DNA from: Thermoanaerobaculaceae bacterium
GTDB taxonomy: Bacteria > Acidobacteriota > Thermoanaerobaculia > Thermoanaerobaculales > Thermoanaerobaculaceae
Length of the DNA: 5,032 bases
Direction of reading: 5' to 3'
Assembly (NCBI GenBank): GCA_022865555.1
Contig: JALHTD010000292.1
Location: 1 to 5,032 of the forward strand
In this document: piece after piece, positions 1-5,032 of the stretch
Layout: each line of letters opens with the position of its first letter
How positions within the stretch are numbered: the stretch's first letter is position 1
The notes under the pieces: model-generated
Told to the model about the DNA's origin: nothing
Databases searched by the model: none
The model's input: only the letters and a program-made list of their open reading frames with translations
Position numbers and translations under genes: made by a program

Positions 1-1
1 C

Positions 2-496
2 CATGCGCTGCTGACCCGGCGCGGGGTGCCCGAGAGCACCGTGGCTCAGTTGCGGCTCCTCGGCTTCTCGTCGATCTGCAACCTGCTCGCGAGCATCAAG
101 ACGGCCCGCCACTACGAGCTCGGCACCGACGACGTGGTGCTCACATGCTTCACCGATTCCGTCGAGCTGTACCGCACGCGCCTGGCTGAGCTGACCGCCG
201 AGCGGGGGCGCTACGACGACCGCCAGGCGGAGGTCGACTTCGAGAGGCGGCTCCTCGGCACGACCACGGACCACCTGCGGGAGCTCACGTTCCCCGAGCG
301 CAAGGCGGTCCACAACCTGAAGTACTTCACCTGGGTGGAGCAGCAGGGCAAGACCGTCGAGGAGCTGGACGCATTGTGGGCCCCGGGGTTCTGGCGCGAC
401 CTGCAGGCGCGCCTTCCCGAGTGGGACGCGGCGATCGCCGCCTTCAACCGCGACACCGGCGTGCTCGACAAGATCCAACGCGGTTCTGCCGGATGA
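2..496 (+). CDS. C-terminal part of a probable PLP-dependent (cysteine-synthase-like) enzyme, 5' truncated
   Basis: The frame is open to the left edge, so the gene begins outside the window; 164 residues remain, ending in TGA at 494-496. The visible part starts HALLTRRGVPE. It continues with a small-residue-rich helix (LLGFSSICNLLASIKTARHY), then a strand and helix (DDVVLTCFTDSVELYRTRL), then a charged tail containing HNLKYFTWVEQQGKT and ending near DTGVLDKIQ. From memory this resembles the C-terminal end of PLP-dependent 'beta subunit' proteins of fold type II, relatives of cysteine synthase. The Schiff-base lysine and most of the cofactor domain lie off the window, so the class cannot be confirmed and the substrate is unknown. 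It ends 33 bases before the first transcarbamylase gene, on the same strand, so it is probably in the same operon and may act on an amino acid made or used there. An internal GTG at 26 is not the real start. Confidence 0.62.
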   Translation, partial: HALLTRRGVPESTVAQLRLLGFSSICNLLASIKTARHYELGTDDVVLTCFTDSVELYRTRLAELTAERGRYDDRQAEVDFERRLLGTTTDHLRELTFPERKAVHNLKYFTWVEQQGKTVEELDALWAPGFWRDLQARLPEWDAAIAAFNRDTGVLDKIQRGSAG

Positions 497-513
497 CCGT
501 CAAACGAGGCACG

Positions 514-520
514 AAAGGAG
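514..520 (+). promoter_or_regulatory. Shine-Dalgarno site of the first transcarbamylase gene
   Basis: AAAGGAG lies 9 bases before the ATG at 530. It is a strong match to the 16S rRNA anti-Shine-Dalgarno sequence and supports that start. No promoter-like or terminator-like sequence is evident in the 33-base gap, which fits co-transcription with the gene upstream. Confidence 0.8.
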
Positions 521-529
521 CCTGAAACA

Positions 530-1576
530 ATGAAGACCACCACGTTCAAGGGCCGCGACTTCCTCGCCGAGACGGACTGGAGCCGCGAGGACATCGAGAC
601 CATTCTCCACGTCGCCGAGGAGCTGAAGACCAAGCGCGCGATCGGCCAGGCGCACAACGACATCCTCCCGGGCAAGACGCTTTTCATGATCTTCTACAAC
701 CAGAGCCTGCGAACCCGAAACAGCTTCGAGGCCGGCATGACCCAGCTCGGCGGCCACGCGCACTACCTCGATCCAAGCAAGATCTACACGCCGGCCATGG
801 AGGGGCAGGAGAAGGCCTACTCGACCGAGCGCGTCTCCGACGTGGCTCGCACGCTCTCGCGCATGGGCGACGCCATCGCCATCCGCTGCTACGGCGACCC
901 GGTGAACTGGGAGTACGGCGGGGCGCACAGGCTGCTGCGCGAGTTCGCCCGCTGGGCCGACATCCCGGTGCTCAACATGGAGGACGACATCTACCACCCC
1001 TTCCAGGGGCTGGCGGACATCTTCACCGTGAAGGAGAAGTTCGGCGGCTTCAAAGGCGTCAAGTTCCTGATGAGCTGGGCGTACAGCCCCAGCACCGAGA
1101 AGCCGCGCGCGGTGCCCCAGAGCGCGATCCTGTACGCCACGATGATGGGCATGGACGTGACGCTGGCCCACCCCAGGGGGATGGAGCTGGCGCCGGACAT
1201 CCTTCAGCAGTGCGAGAGCTACGCCAGGCAGGGCGGCGGCTCGTTCAGGATCTCCAACGACTTCGAGCAAGCGCTCAAGGGGCAGCACGTCGTGTACCCC
1301 AAGGCCTGGTGTGCGACGCCCATCTTCCAGCCACCGATCGGCAAGGCCGACGAAAAAAAGACCCAGGAGATCTTCGACGCCAACAAGGGCTGGATCTGCG
1401 ATGAGAAGCACCTCGCCCTCGCCGACAAGGGCGCCGTGTACATGCACTGCCTGCCGTGCGACCGCGGCTTTGAGGTCAGCAACGAGGTCATCGACGGCCC
1501 GCGGTCGGTGGTGTTCGACCAGGCCGAGAACCGCCTGCACGTGCAGAAGGCGGTCATGAGCCTGGTGATGCGCTAG
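530..1576 (+). CDS. Knotted-type carbamoyltransferase (AOTC/YgeW-like), paralog 1
   Basis: 348 residues, cytosolic, aspartate/ornithine carbamoyltransferase superfamily. Carbamoyl-phosphate motif SLRTR is at residues 59-63, HPFQGLAD at 156-163, HCLP at 306-309, and the C-terminal ENRLHVQKAVM at 333-343. The proline-bearing segment MSWAYSPSTEKPRAVPQS (181-198) and VVYPKAW (254-260) resemble N-acetylornithine carbamoyltransferase and E. coli YgeW, whose chains form a trefoil knot. The SMG loop used by ornithine carbamoyltransferase to bind ornithine is absent, so an ornithine carbamoyltransferase (argF) label would probably be wrong. Length is close to N-acetylornithine carbamoyltransferase (about 340) and shorter than YgeW (about 396). 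The family moves a carbamoyl group between phosphate and an amine; direction and acceptor here are unknown. The carbamate kinase two genes downstream favours the catabolic direction (inference). ATG 530 follows a strong ribosome site. An in-frame A_AAA_AAG run lies at codons 275-277. Family assignment is firm, substrate is not. Confidence 0.93.
   Translation: MKTTTFKGRDFLAETDWSREDIETILHVAEELKTKRAIGQAHNDILPGKTLFMIFYNQSLRTRNSFEAGMTQLGGHAHYLDPSKIYTPAMEGQEKAYSTERVSDVARTLSRMGDAIAIRCYGDPVNWEYGGAHRLLREFARWADIPVLNMEDDIYHPFQGLADIFTVKEKFGGFKGVKFLMSWAYSPSTEKPRAVPQSAILYATMMGMDVTLAHPRGMELAPDILQQCESYARQGGGSFRISNDFEQALKGQHVVYPKAWCATPIFQPPIGKADEKKTQEIFDANKGWICDEKHLALADKGAVYMHCLPCDRGFEVSNEVIDGPRSVVFDQAENRLHVQKAVMSLVMR
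1354..1360 (+). other. A_AAA_AAG heptamer, possible -1 slippage site
   Basis: The codons GAA AAA AAG (Glu275-Lys276-Lys277 of paralog 1) contain the heptamer A_AAA_AAG in the zero frame, the same slippery sequence used in E. coli dnaX. It stands out because the gene otherwise uses mainly AAG and GAG. A weak purine run (AAGG, 1343-1346) lies 7 bases upstream, and I see only a poor 5-bp stem (AGATC/GATCT) downstream. A -1 shift would add 14 residues and stop at TGA 1402-1404, removing HCLP and the C-terminal helix. It may be chance. Confidence 0.25.
1523..1558 (+). repeat. 36-base direct repeat, copy 1 (3' end of paralog 1)
   Basis: This stretch is identical, base for base, to 2582-2617 in the second transcarbamylase gene. 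It encodes AENRLHVQKAVM, the conserved C-terminal helix of the family, in the same frame in both genes. Flanking bases differ at both ends. It reflects common descent of the two genes, strong codon preference, or recent gene conversion. Confidence 0.85.
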
Positions 1577-1586
1577 CCGCTAGAAC

Positions 1587-1598
1587 GGGAGAGAGAGA
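1587..1598 (+). promoter_or_regulatory. Shine-Dalgarno region of the second transcarbamylase gene
   Basis: A purine-only run GGGAGAGAGAGA precedes the ATG at 1604. The best core, GGGAG (1587-1591), is 12 bases from the start; the GAGAG repeats provide weaker but closer pairing. The whole gap from the upstream stop codon is 27 bases, which supports a shared transcript. Confidence 0.65.
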
Positions 1599-1603
1599 CC
1601 CCC

Positions 1604-2641
1604 ATGGATCTGTCCGGCCGCGATCTCATCGTCACCCAGGAGTGGAGCCTCGACGAGCTTCGAGCCACCCTCGAGCTCGCCGCCGAGATGAAGCGCGAGC
1701 GCTTCCACCCGCGCTTCACCAGGATCCTGGAGAACAAGACCTTCTTCATGTTCTTCTACAACCCCTCGGTGCGCACCCGGCAGAGCTTCGAGTGCGCCGC
1801 GACGGAGCTCGGCGGGCACGCGCAGTTCCTGCAGCCCGAGGGGATGCGGTTGAAGACGGCGAAGACCCCCGGCGAGACGATCGAGGACGCCGCCAAGGTG
1901 ATGTCGCGCTACGCCGTCGGCATCGGCATCCGGCTGCTCGAGGACAAGGTTCCGTACTACGGCGCCGGCAACGAGCTGCTGCGCGAGTACGCCAGGTGGG
2001 CCGATGTCCCGATCGTCAACATGGCCGACGACAAGTACCACCCCTGCCAGGGTCTGGCCGACATCATGGGCTGGGCCGAGTGGCTCGGCGAGGGCCCCGG
2101 CCGCCCCGCCTACGAGAGCCTGCGTGGGAAGAACTTCCTACTCACGTGGGCCTCGGGAGCTCTCGCGCGCTCCTGGTGCTCGGTGCAGGAGGCGCTGATC
2201 ATCGCCTCGCGTTTCGGCATGAACGTCACGGTCGCCCGGCCGGAGGGGTACGACCTGGACCCGCAGGTGTACGCCTGGACCCAGGCCAACTGCGAGGCCA
2301 ACGGCACCGCCTTCCGCACCGTCTCCGATCCGGAAAGTGGTTACGAAGGGGCGCACGTGATCTACAGCCGCAACTGGGTGACCTCGCAGGCATACCAGGA
2401 CGGCGAGTTCAAGAAGGCAGCCGAGCAGCAGAAGTCGGCCTCCCACAGCGGCTGGACAACCAACGCGGCGCGCATGGCGCGCACGGACAACGGCATCTTC
2501 ACCCACCCCATGCCCGTGGACCGCGGCCTGGAGGTCACCGACGAGGTCGCCTCCGGACCGCGCTCCGCCATCTACGACATCGCCGAGAACCGCCTGCACG
2601 TGCAGAAGGCGGTCATGGCGGTCACGATGGGCAAGATCTAG
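1604..2641 (+). CDS. Knotted-type carbamoyltransferase-like protein, paralog 2, altered active-site motifs
   Basis: 345 residues, same superfamily as its neighbour and plainly paralogous: shared GRD start, FYN.S.RTR.SFE, LGGHA, ARWAD.P..NM.DD.YHP.QGLAD and AENRLHVQKAVM. SVRTR is at residues 55-59, HPCQGLAD at 146-153 and ENRLHVQKAVM at 328-338, so the carbamoyl-phosphate site looks intact. Three places differ from paralog 1. HCLP is replaced by HPMP (301-304), closer to the HPLP of aspartate carbamoyltransferase. The proline-rich knot segment is replaced by TWASGALARSWCSVQ (181-195), which has no proline. The YxKxW motif reads YSRNW (254-258). Like paralog 1 it lacks the ornithine-binding SMG loop. 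Active sites in this family lie between subunits of a trimer, so it could be a second enzyme with another substrate or a partner in a mixed trimer. It ends 12 bases before carbamate kinase. Family is sure; activity and substrate are not. Confidence 0.91.
   Translation: MDLSGRDLIVTQEWSLDELRATLELAAEMKRERFHPRFTRILENKTFFMFFYNPSVRTRQSFECAATELGGHAQFLQPEGMRLKTAKTPGETIEDAAKVMSRYAVGIGIRLLEDKVPYYGAGNELLREYARWADVPIVNMADDKYHPCQGLADIMGWAEWLGEGPGRPAYESLRGKNFLLTWASGALARSWCSVQEALIIASRFGMNVTVARPEGYDLDPQVYAWTQANCEANGTAFRTVSDPESGYEGAHVIYSRNWVTSQAYQDGEFKKAAEQQKSASHSGWTTNAARMARTDNGIFTHPMPVDRGLEVTDEVASGPRSAIYDIAENRLHVQKAVMAVTMGKI
2582..2617 (+). repeat. 36-base direct repeat, copy 2 (3' end of paralog 2)
   Basis: Exact copy of 1523-1558, offset by 1059 bases, close to one gene plus spacer. 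It codes for the same 12 residues in frame. Sequence on either side diverges at once (the preceding codon is Gln in copy 1 and Ile in copy 2). Confidence 0.85.
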
Positions 2642-2653
2642 AGGCGAGCCACC

Positions 2654-3616
2654 ATGGCAAAGAACTTTTCCAAGAAGAGGGTCGCGGTCGTCGCCGTCGG
2701 CGGCAACAGCCTGATCACCGATGCCAGGCACCAGACCGTGCCGGATCAGATCCGGGCGGCGCGGAAGACCTGCGTTCACATCGCCGTCATGATCCAGAAG
2801 GGCTGGGACGTGGTGGTCACGCACGGCAACGGGCCTCAGGTCGGCTTCATCCTGCGGCGCAGCGAGCTGTCGCGCCACGAGCTTCACGACGTGCCGCTCG
2901 ACTCTTGCGGCGCGGACACCCAGGGCGCGATCGGCTACGACATCCAGCAGTCGCTGTACAACGAGTTTCGGCTGCGGGGCATCGCCAAGCAGGCGGTGAC
3001 GGTGGTCACTCAGGTGCTGGTAGACAGGAACGACCCGTCGTTCAAAAAGCCCAGCAAACCCATCGGCAGCTTCATGGACGAGCAAACCGCCAGGGACCAC
3101 CAGAAGAACGACGGCTGGGACGTGCTCGAGGACGCCGGCCGCGGCTGGCGCCGGGTTGTGGCCTCGCCGCTGCCCAAGGAGATCATCGAACGCGACGCGA
3201 TCAAGAGCCTCATCAGCCAGGGCTTCACCGTCATCGCGGTGGGTGGCGGCGGAATCCCGGTGGTCGAGAACGACCAGCACGAGTTGGTCGGGGTGGCGGC
3301 GGTGATCGACAAGGACTACGCGTCGGCGCTGCTCGCCAACACGATCCAGGCCGACCTGTTCATCATCTCCACCACAGTCGAGAAGGTCGCCCTGAACTAC
3401 AACAAGGCCGGCCAGCAGTGGCTGGACCACCTGACCCTGGAGCAGGCCAGGCAGTATGTGGCCGAGGGGCACTTCGCCAAGGGCAGCATGGGACCCAAGA
3501 TCGAGGCGGTCATCTGGTACCTGGAGCACGGCGGCAGGCAGGCACTGATCACGAACCCAGAGAACATCGAGAAGGCTCTGGAAGGCACGACCGGCACGCG
3601 GATCACCCGGGACTGA
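2654..3616 (+). CDS. arcC: Carbamate kinase
   Basis: 320 residues, the usual length for the family, cytosolic. Carbamate kinase interconverts carbamoyl phosphate + ADP with carbamate + ATP; in catabolic operons it runs toward ATP. Motifs of the amino-acid-kinase fold appear in order: GGN at residues 16-18, THGNGPQVG at 56-64, the substrate-lid segment KKPSKPIGSF at 131-140, RRVVASPLPKE at 166-176, VGGGGIPV at 196-203, VIDKDYASALLA at 217-228, VEKVALNY at 242-249 and GSMGPKIEA at 277-285. All look intact and nothing suggests decay. The start follows a modest GAGGCGAG ribosome site that overlaps the stop of the preceding transcarbamylase, giving a 12-base gap. Its position directly after two transcarbamylases argues that carbamoyl phosphate made by one or both is its substrate (inference). 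No arginine deiminase gene is in the window, so this is not a visible arc operon. Confidence 0.96.
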   Translation: MAKNFSKKRVAVVAVGGNSLITDARHQTVPDQIRAARKTCVHIAVMIQKGWDVVVTHGNGPQVGFILRRSELSRHELHDVPLDSCGADTQGAIGYDIQQSLYNEFRLRGIAKQAVTVVTQVLVDRNDPSFKKPSKPIGSFMDEQTARDHQKNDGWDVLEDAGRGWRRVVASPLPKEIIERDAIKSLISQGFTVIAVGGGGIPVVENDQHELVGVAAVIDKDYASALLANTIQADLFIISTTVEKVALNYNKAGQQWLDHLTLEQARQYVAEGHFAKGSMGPKIEAVIWYLEHGGRQALITNPENIEKALEGTTGTRITRD

Positions 3617-3692
3617 CGCCATGCACAGGATTATGCCTCTTTCGCGCCGCCTCGCCGCTCCCCCGCCGGCATCCATGTGCCCGACACCACGA

Positions 3693-3707
3693 CGCGCCCA
3701 CGGCGCG
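3693..3707 (+). promoter_or_regulatory. GC hairpin touching the ribosome site of the last gene
   Basis: CGCGCC (3693-3698) and GGCGCG (3702-3707) are perfect complements around a CAC loop, giving a six-pair all-GC stem. Its last base is the first G of the GGGAGG Shine-Dalgarno site, so the folded form could hinder ribosome binding. There is no T-run after it, so it is not a typical intrinsic terminator. Short GC stems are common in DNA of this composition. Confidence 0.3.
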
Positions 3708-3712
3708 GGAGG
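3707..3712 (+). promoter_or_regulatory. Shine-Dalgarno site deciding the start of the last gene
   Basis: GGGAGG is six bases before the ATG at 3719, near-ideal strength and spacing. A GTG at 3677 in the same frame would add 14 Arg/Thr-rich residues ahead of MASFTFACSECG but has no comparable site, so ATG 3719 is preferred. Confidence 0.8.
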
Positions 3713-3718
3713 CAGTTG

Positions 3719-4966
3719 ATGGCGAGCTTCACGTTCGCCTGCAGCGAGTGCGGGGCGCGCTACGCGGAGGGCGCGGTGCGCTACGTCTGCCCGATCTGCA
3801 GCGTGCAAAGGAAACCCGGAGGTGTGATTCGCGGCGTGCTGCGCGTCGAGCTCGACGAGATCCCCCAGCGCTGGCCAGCCGCACGGGGGCACGACCCAGG
3901 TGCCCTGGTGGTGTTCCTGCCCGTCGCTTCGCCGATCTCCCTCCCGCCGTGCCGGGTGGGTGGCACTCCACTGCTGCCGGTCCCCGGCCTGCGGCGCGAG
4001 CTCGGCATGCCCCACCTCTGGGTCAAGGACGAGACGCGCAACCCCTCGGGCTCCACCAAGGACCGCGCGTCGCTCCTGGTGGTGGCGAAGGCGATCGAGT
4101 ACGGGGTCGACACGGTCGCCACCGCCTCCACCGGCAACGCGGCGAGCGCGCTCGCGGCTGTAGCCGCGGCCGCTGGCGTCCGGGCGGTGGTCTTCGTGCC
4201 GGCGTCGGCCCCCCCCGCGAAGCTCGCGCAGGCCGCGACGTACGGGGCGCGCGTCGTGCCGGTGGCCGGCTCCTACGACGACGCGTTCGAGCTGTCGATC
4301 GCGGCCTGCGAGAGGTTCGGCTGGTACAACCGCAACACCGCGTTCAACCCGTTCACCATCGAGGGCAAGAAAACCGTGGCGCTCGAGATCGCGGCCGACC
4401 TCAAGCCGGAGGCGCCCGACGTCGTGCTGGTGCCGACCGGTGACGGAGTCATCGTCTCGGGGGTCGCCAAGGGTTTCGCCGACCTGGTGCACGGTGGCCT
4501 GCTGCACCGCAGGCCACGCCTCATAGTCGTGCAGCCCACCGGCTCGCCCGCCATCGCCCGCGCCCTGCGTTCGGGGGCGTCGGCGTTCTCGCCCGTCACC
4601 GACGCCGCCAGCGTCGCCGACAGCCTGGTCGTGAACGCGCCGCGCAACGCGATCATGGCGCTCAAAGAGGTGCGCGCCTCCGGCGGCTCTGGGGTCCTGG
4701 TGAGCGACGACGAGATCCTCGACGCAATGGGCTACCTCGCGCGCACCACCGGGGTGTTCGCAGAGCCCGCGGCCGCCGCCGCTCTCGCCGGCCTGCTCGT
4801 CGCCCGCGAGGAAGGGCTGGTGGCGCGCGACGAGCGCGCCGTCCTGCTCATCACCGGCACGGGGCTCAAGGACGTACCCGCCGCCATGAGACGCGCGTCG
4901 ATCCCGAAGCCCGTGCCTCCGGACCTCGAGGCGGTCGAGCGTCTGCTCGGAGAGCCACGCTCCTGA
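3719..4966 (+). CDS. Threonine-synthase-like PLP enzyme with N-terminal zinc ribbon
   Basis: 415 residues from ATG 3719, cytosolic. The N-terminus carries Cys8-x2-Cys11 and Cys24-x2-Cys27, a zinc-ribbon-like pair seen at the start of many threonine-synthase-family proteins. The fold-type II PLP core follows: VGGTPLLPV (80-88), WVKDETRNPSGSTKDR (101-116) with Lys114 as the expected Schiff-base lysine, the substrate loop STGNAAS (137-143), the phosphate-binding loop VPTGDG (238-243), and TGTGLKD (379-385), matching the TGxGLKD end of threonine synthases. The family forms threonine from phosphohomoserine or performs related beta/gamma eliminations. No homoserine dehydrogenase or homoserine kinase gene is alongside. 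Its place beside transcarbamylases suggests a catabolic or specialised amino-acid lyase as an alternative (inference). A 102-base gap with a strong ribosome site separates it from carbamate kinase. Fold is sure, reaction is not. An 8-C run at 4209-4216 is a spot for sequencing error, but the frame stays intact through it. Confidence 0.88.
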   Translation: MASFTFACSECGARYAEGAVRYVCPICSVQRKPGGVIRGVLRVELDEIPQRWPAARGHDPGALVVFLPVASPISLPPCRVGGTPLLPVPGLRRELGMPHLWVKDETRNPSGSTKDRASLLVVAKAIEYGVDTVATASTGNAASALAAVAAAAGVRAVVFVPASAPPAKLAQAATYGARVVPVAGSYDDAFELSIAACERFGWYNRNTAFNPFTIEGKKTVALEIAADLKPEAPDVVLVPTGDGVIVSGVAKGFADLVHGGLLHRRPRLIVVQPTGSPAIARALRSGASAFSPVTDAASVADSLVVNAPRNAIMALKEVRASGGSGVLVSDDEILDAMGYLARTTGVFAEPAAAAALAGLLVAREEGLVARDERAVLLITGTGLKDVPAAMRRASIPKPVPPDLEAVERLLGEPRS

Positions 4967-5032
4967 GCCTTTCAAGCGGCGGTGGGGCCAGGTGCGCCTC
5001 TGGCGAGTCAGGGCTCACTGCTTCTCCAGCGA

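Larger units (their letters stand above)
3621..3719 (+). other. Possible 32-codon leader ORF ending in TGATG
   Basis: An ATG four bases after the carbamate kinase stop opens a 32-codon frame, rich in Arg, Pro and Ala (begins MHRIMPLSRR, ends GAGGS). Its TGA (3717-3719) shares its A with the ATG of the next gene. It has no clear ribosome site, so it would depend on reinitiation by ribosomes ending carbamate kinase; further in-frame ATGs lie at 3633 and 3675. The arrangement fits translational coupling, but the peptide is not recognised and such frames arise by chance in GC-rich DNA. Confidence 0.2.

Noticed and set aside
500..1540. A 346-codon minus-strand frame opposite paralog 1
   Set aside because: It is antisense to an unmistakable transcarbamylase, and its translation has no recognisable motif.
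530..2641. Arginine deiminase (arc) operon or arginine biosynthesis assignment
   Set aside because: No arginine deiminase, argininosuccinate or acetylglutamate pathway gene is present, and both transcarbamylases lack the ornithine-binding SMG loop.
4209..4216. Run of eight C as a phase-variation tract
   Set aside because: It codes for Ala-Pro-Pro in an intact frame, and such short C runs are expected at this GC content; no surface or defence function is suggested.
1642..4443. A 933-codon open frame on the plus strand spanning several genes
   Set aside because: It runs out of frame across paralog 2, carbamate kinase and the start of the threonine-synthase-like gene, is Arg/Gly/Ala-rich and shows no domain. 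It is the usual open shadow frame of GC-rich coding DNA.
2138..4975. A 945-codon open frame on the minus strand
   Set aside because: It lies antisense to three genes with strong family motifs and has low-complexity Arg/Val/Gly/His-rich sequence without recognisable motifs.
4987..5004. Inverted repeat GCCAG...CTGGC after the last gene as a terminator
   Set aside because: The stem is only five pairs with an 8-base loop and no T-run follows; too weak to call.
5015..5032. Possible 3' end of a convergent minus-strand gene (reads SLEKQ then stop)
   Set aside because: Only five codons are visible at the edge, not enough to distinguish from chance; the next bases of the contig would decide.

Overview
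The window is a compact, plus-strand gene cluster from a very GC-rich bacterium. By eye about two thirds of bases are G or C, and third codon positions are almost all G or C. Composition and protein style would fit an actinobacterium, a Chloroflexota member or a similar soil or subsurface lineage. Nothing here fixes the taxon, and there are no rRNA, tRNA, mobile-element or CRISPR sequences.

Layout: (1) positions 2-496 hold the C-terminal 164 residues of a protein that starts outside the window, probably a fold-type II, cysteine-synthase-like PLP enzyme. (2) 530-1576 and (3) 1604-2641 are two tandem paralogous transcarbamylases. Both have the Trp-containing motif of the knotted transcarbamylases (N-acetylornithine carbamoyltransferase, YgeW) in place of the SMG loop of ornithine transcarbamylase. 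(4) 2654-3616 is an intact carbamate kinase. (5) After a 102-base gap comes a threonine-synthase-like PLP enzyme with an N-terminal CxxC...CxxC zinc-ribbon-like segment, best started at 3719. The last 66 bases hold no gene I can support. Gaps between the first four genes are 33, 27 and 12 bases, so they look like one operon whose promoter lies upstream of the window.

How the genes may work together (inference): a transcarbamylase run in the phosphorolytic direction splits a carbamoylated amine (ureido compound) into carbamoyl phosphate and an amine. Carbamate kinase then makes ATP from carbamoyl phosphate, and the PLP enzymes could process the released amino acid. This parallels the ygeW/ygeX/yqeA-type clusters linked to anaerobic purine and ureide breakdown, but the usual partners (diaminopropionate ammonia-lyase, YgeY, SsnA, hydantoinase) are not in view. 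Two knotted transcarbamylases side by side, the second with changed active-site motifs, are the most unusual aspect. The substrate is unknown.

Secondary signals are a 36-base exact direct repeat at the 3' ends of the two transcarbamylase genes, an in-frame A_AAA_AAG heptamer in the first one, and a leader-like region before the last gene (32-codon ORF, GC hairpin touching the Shine-Dalgarno site, TGATG stop/start overlap).
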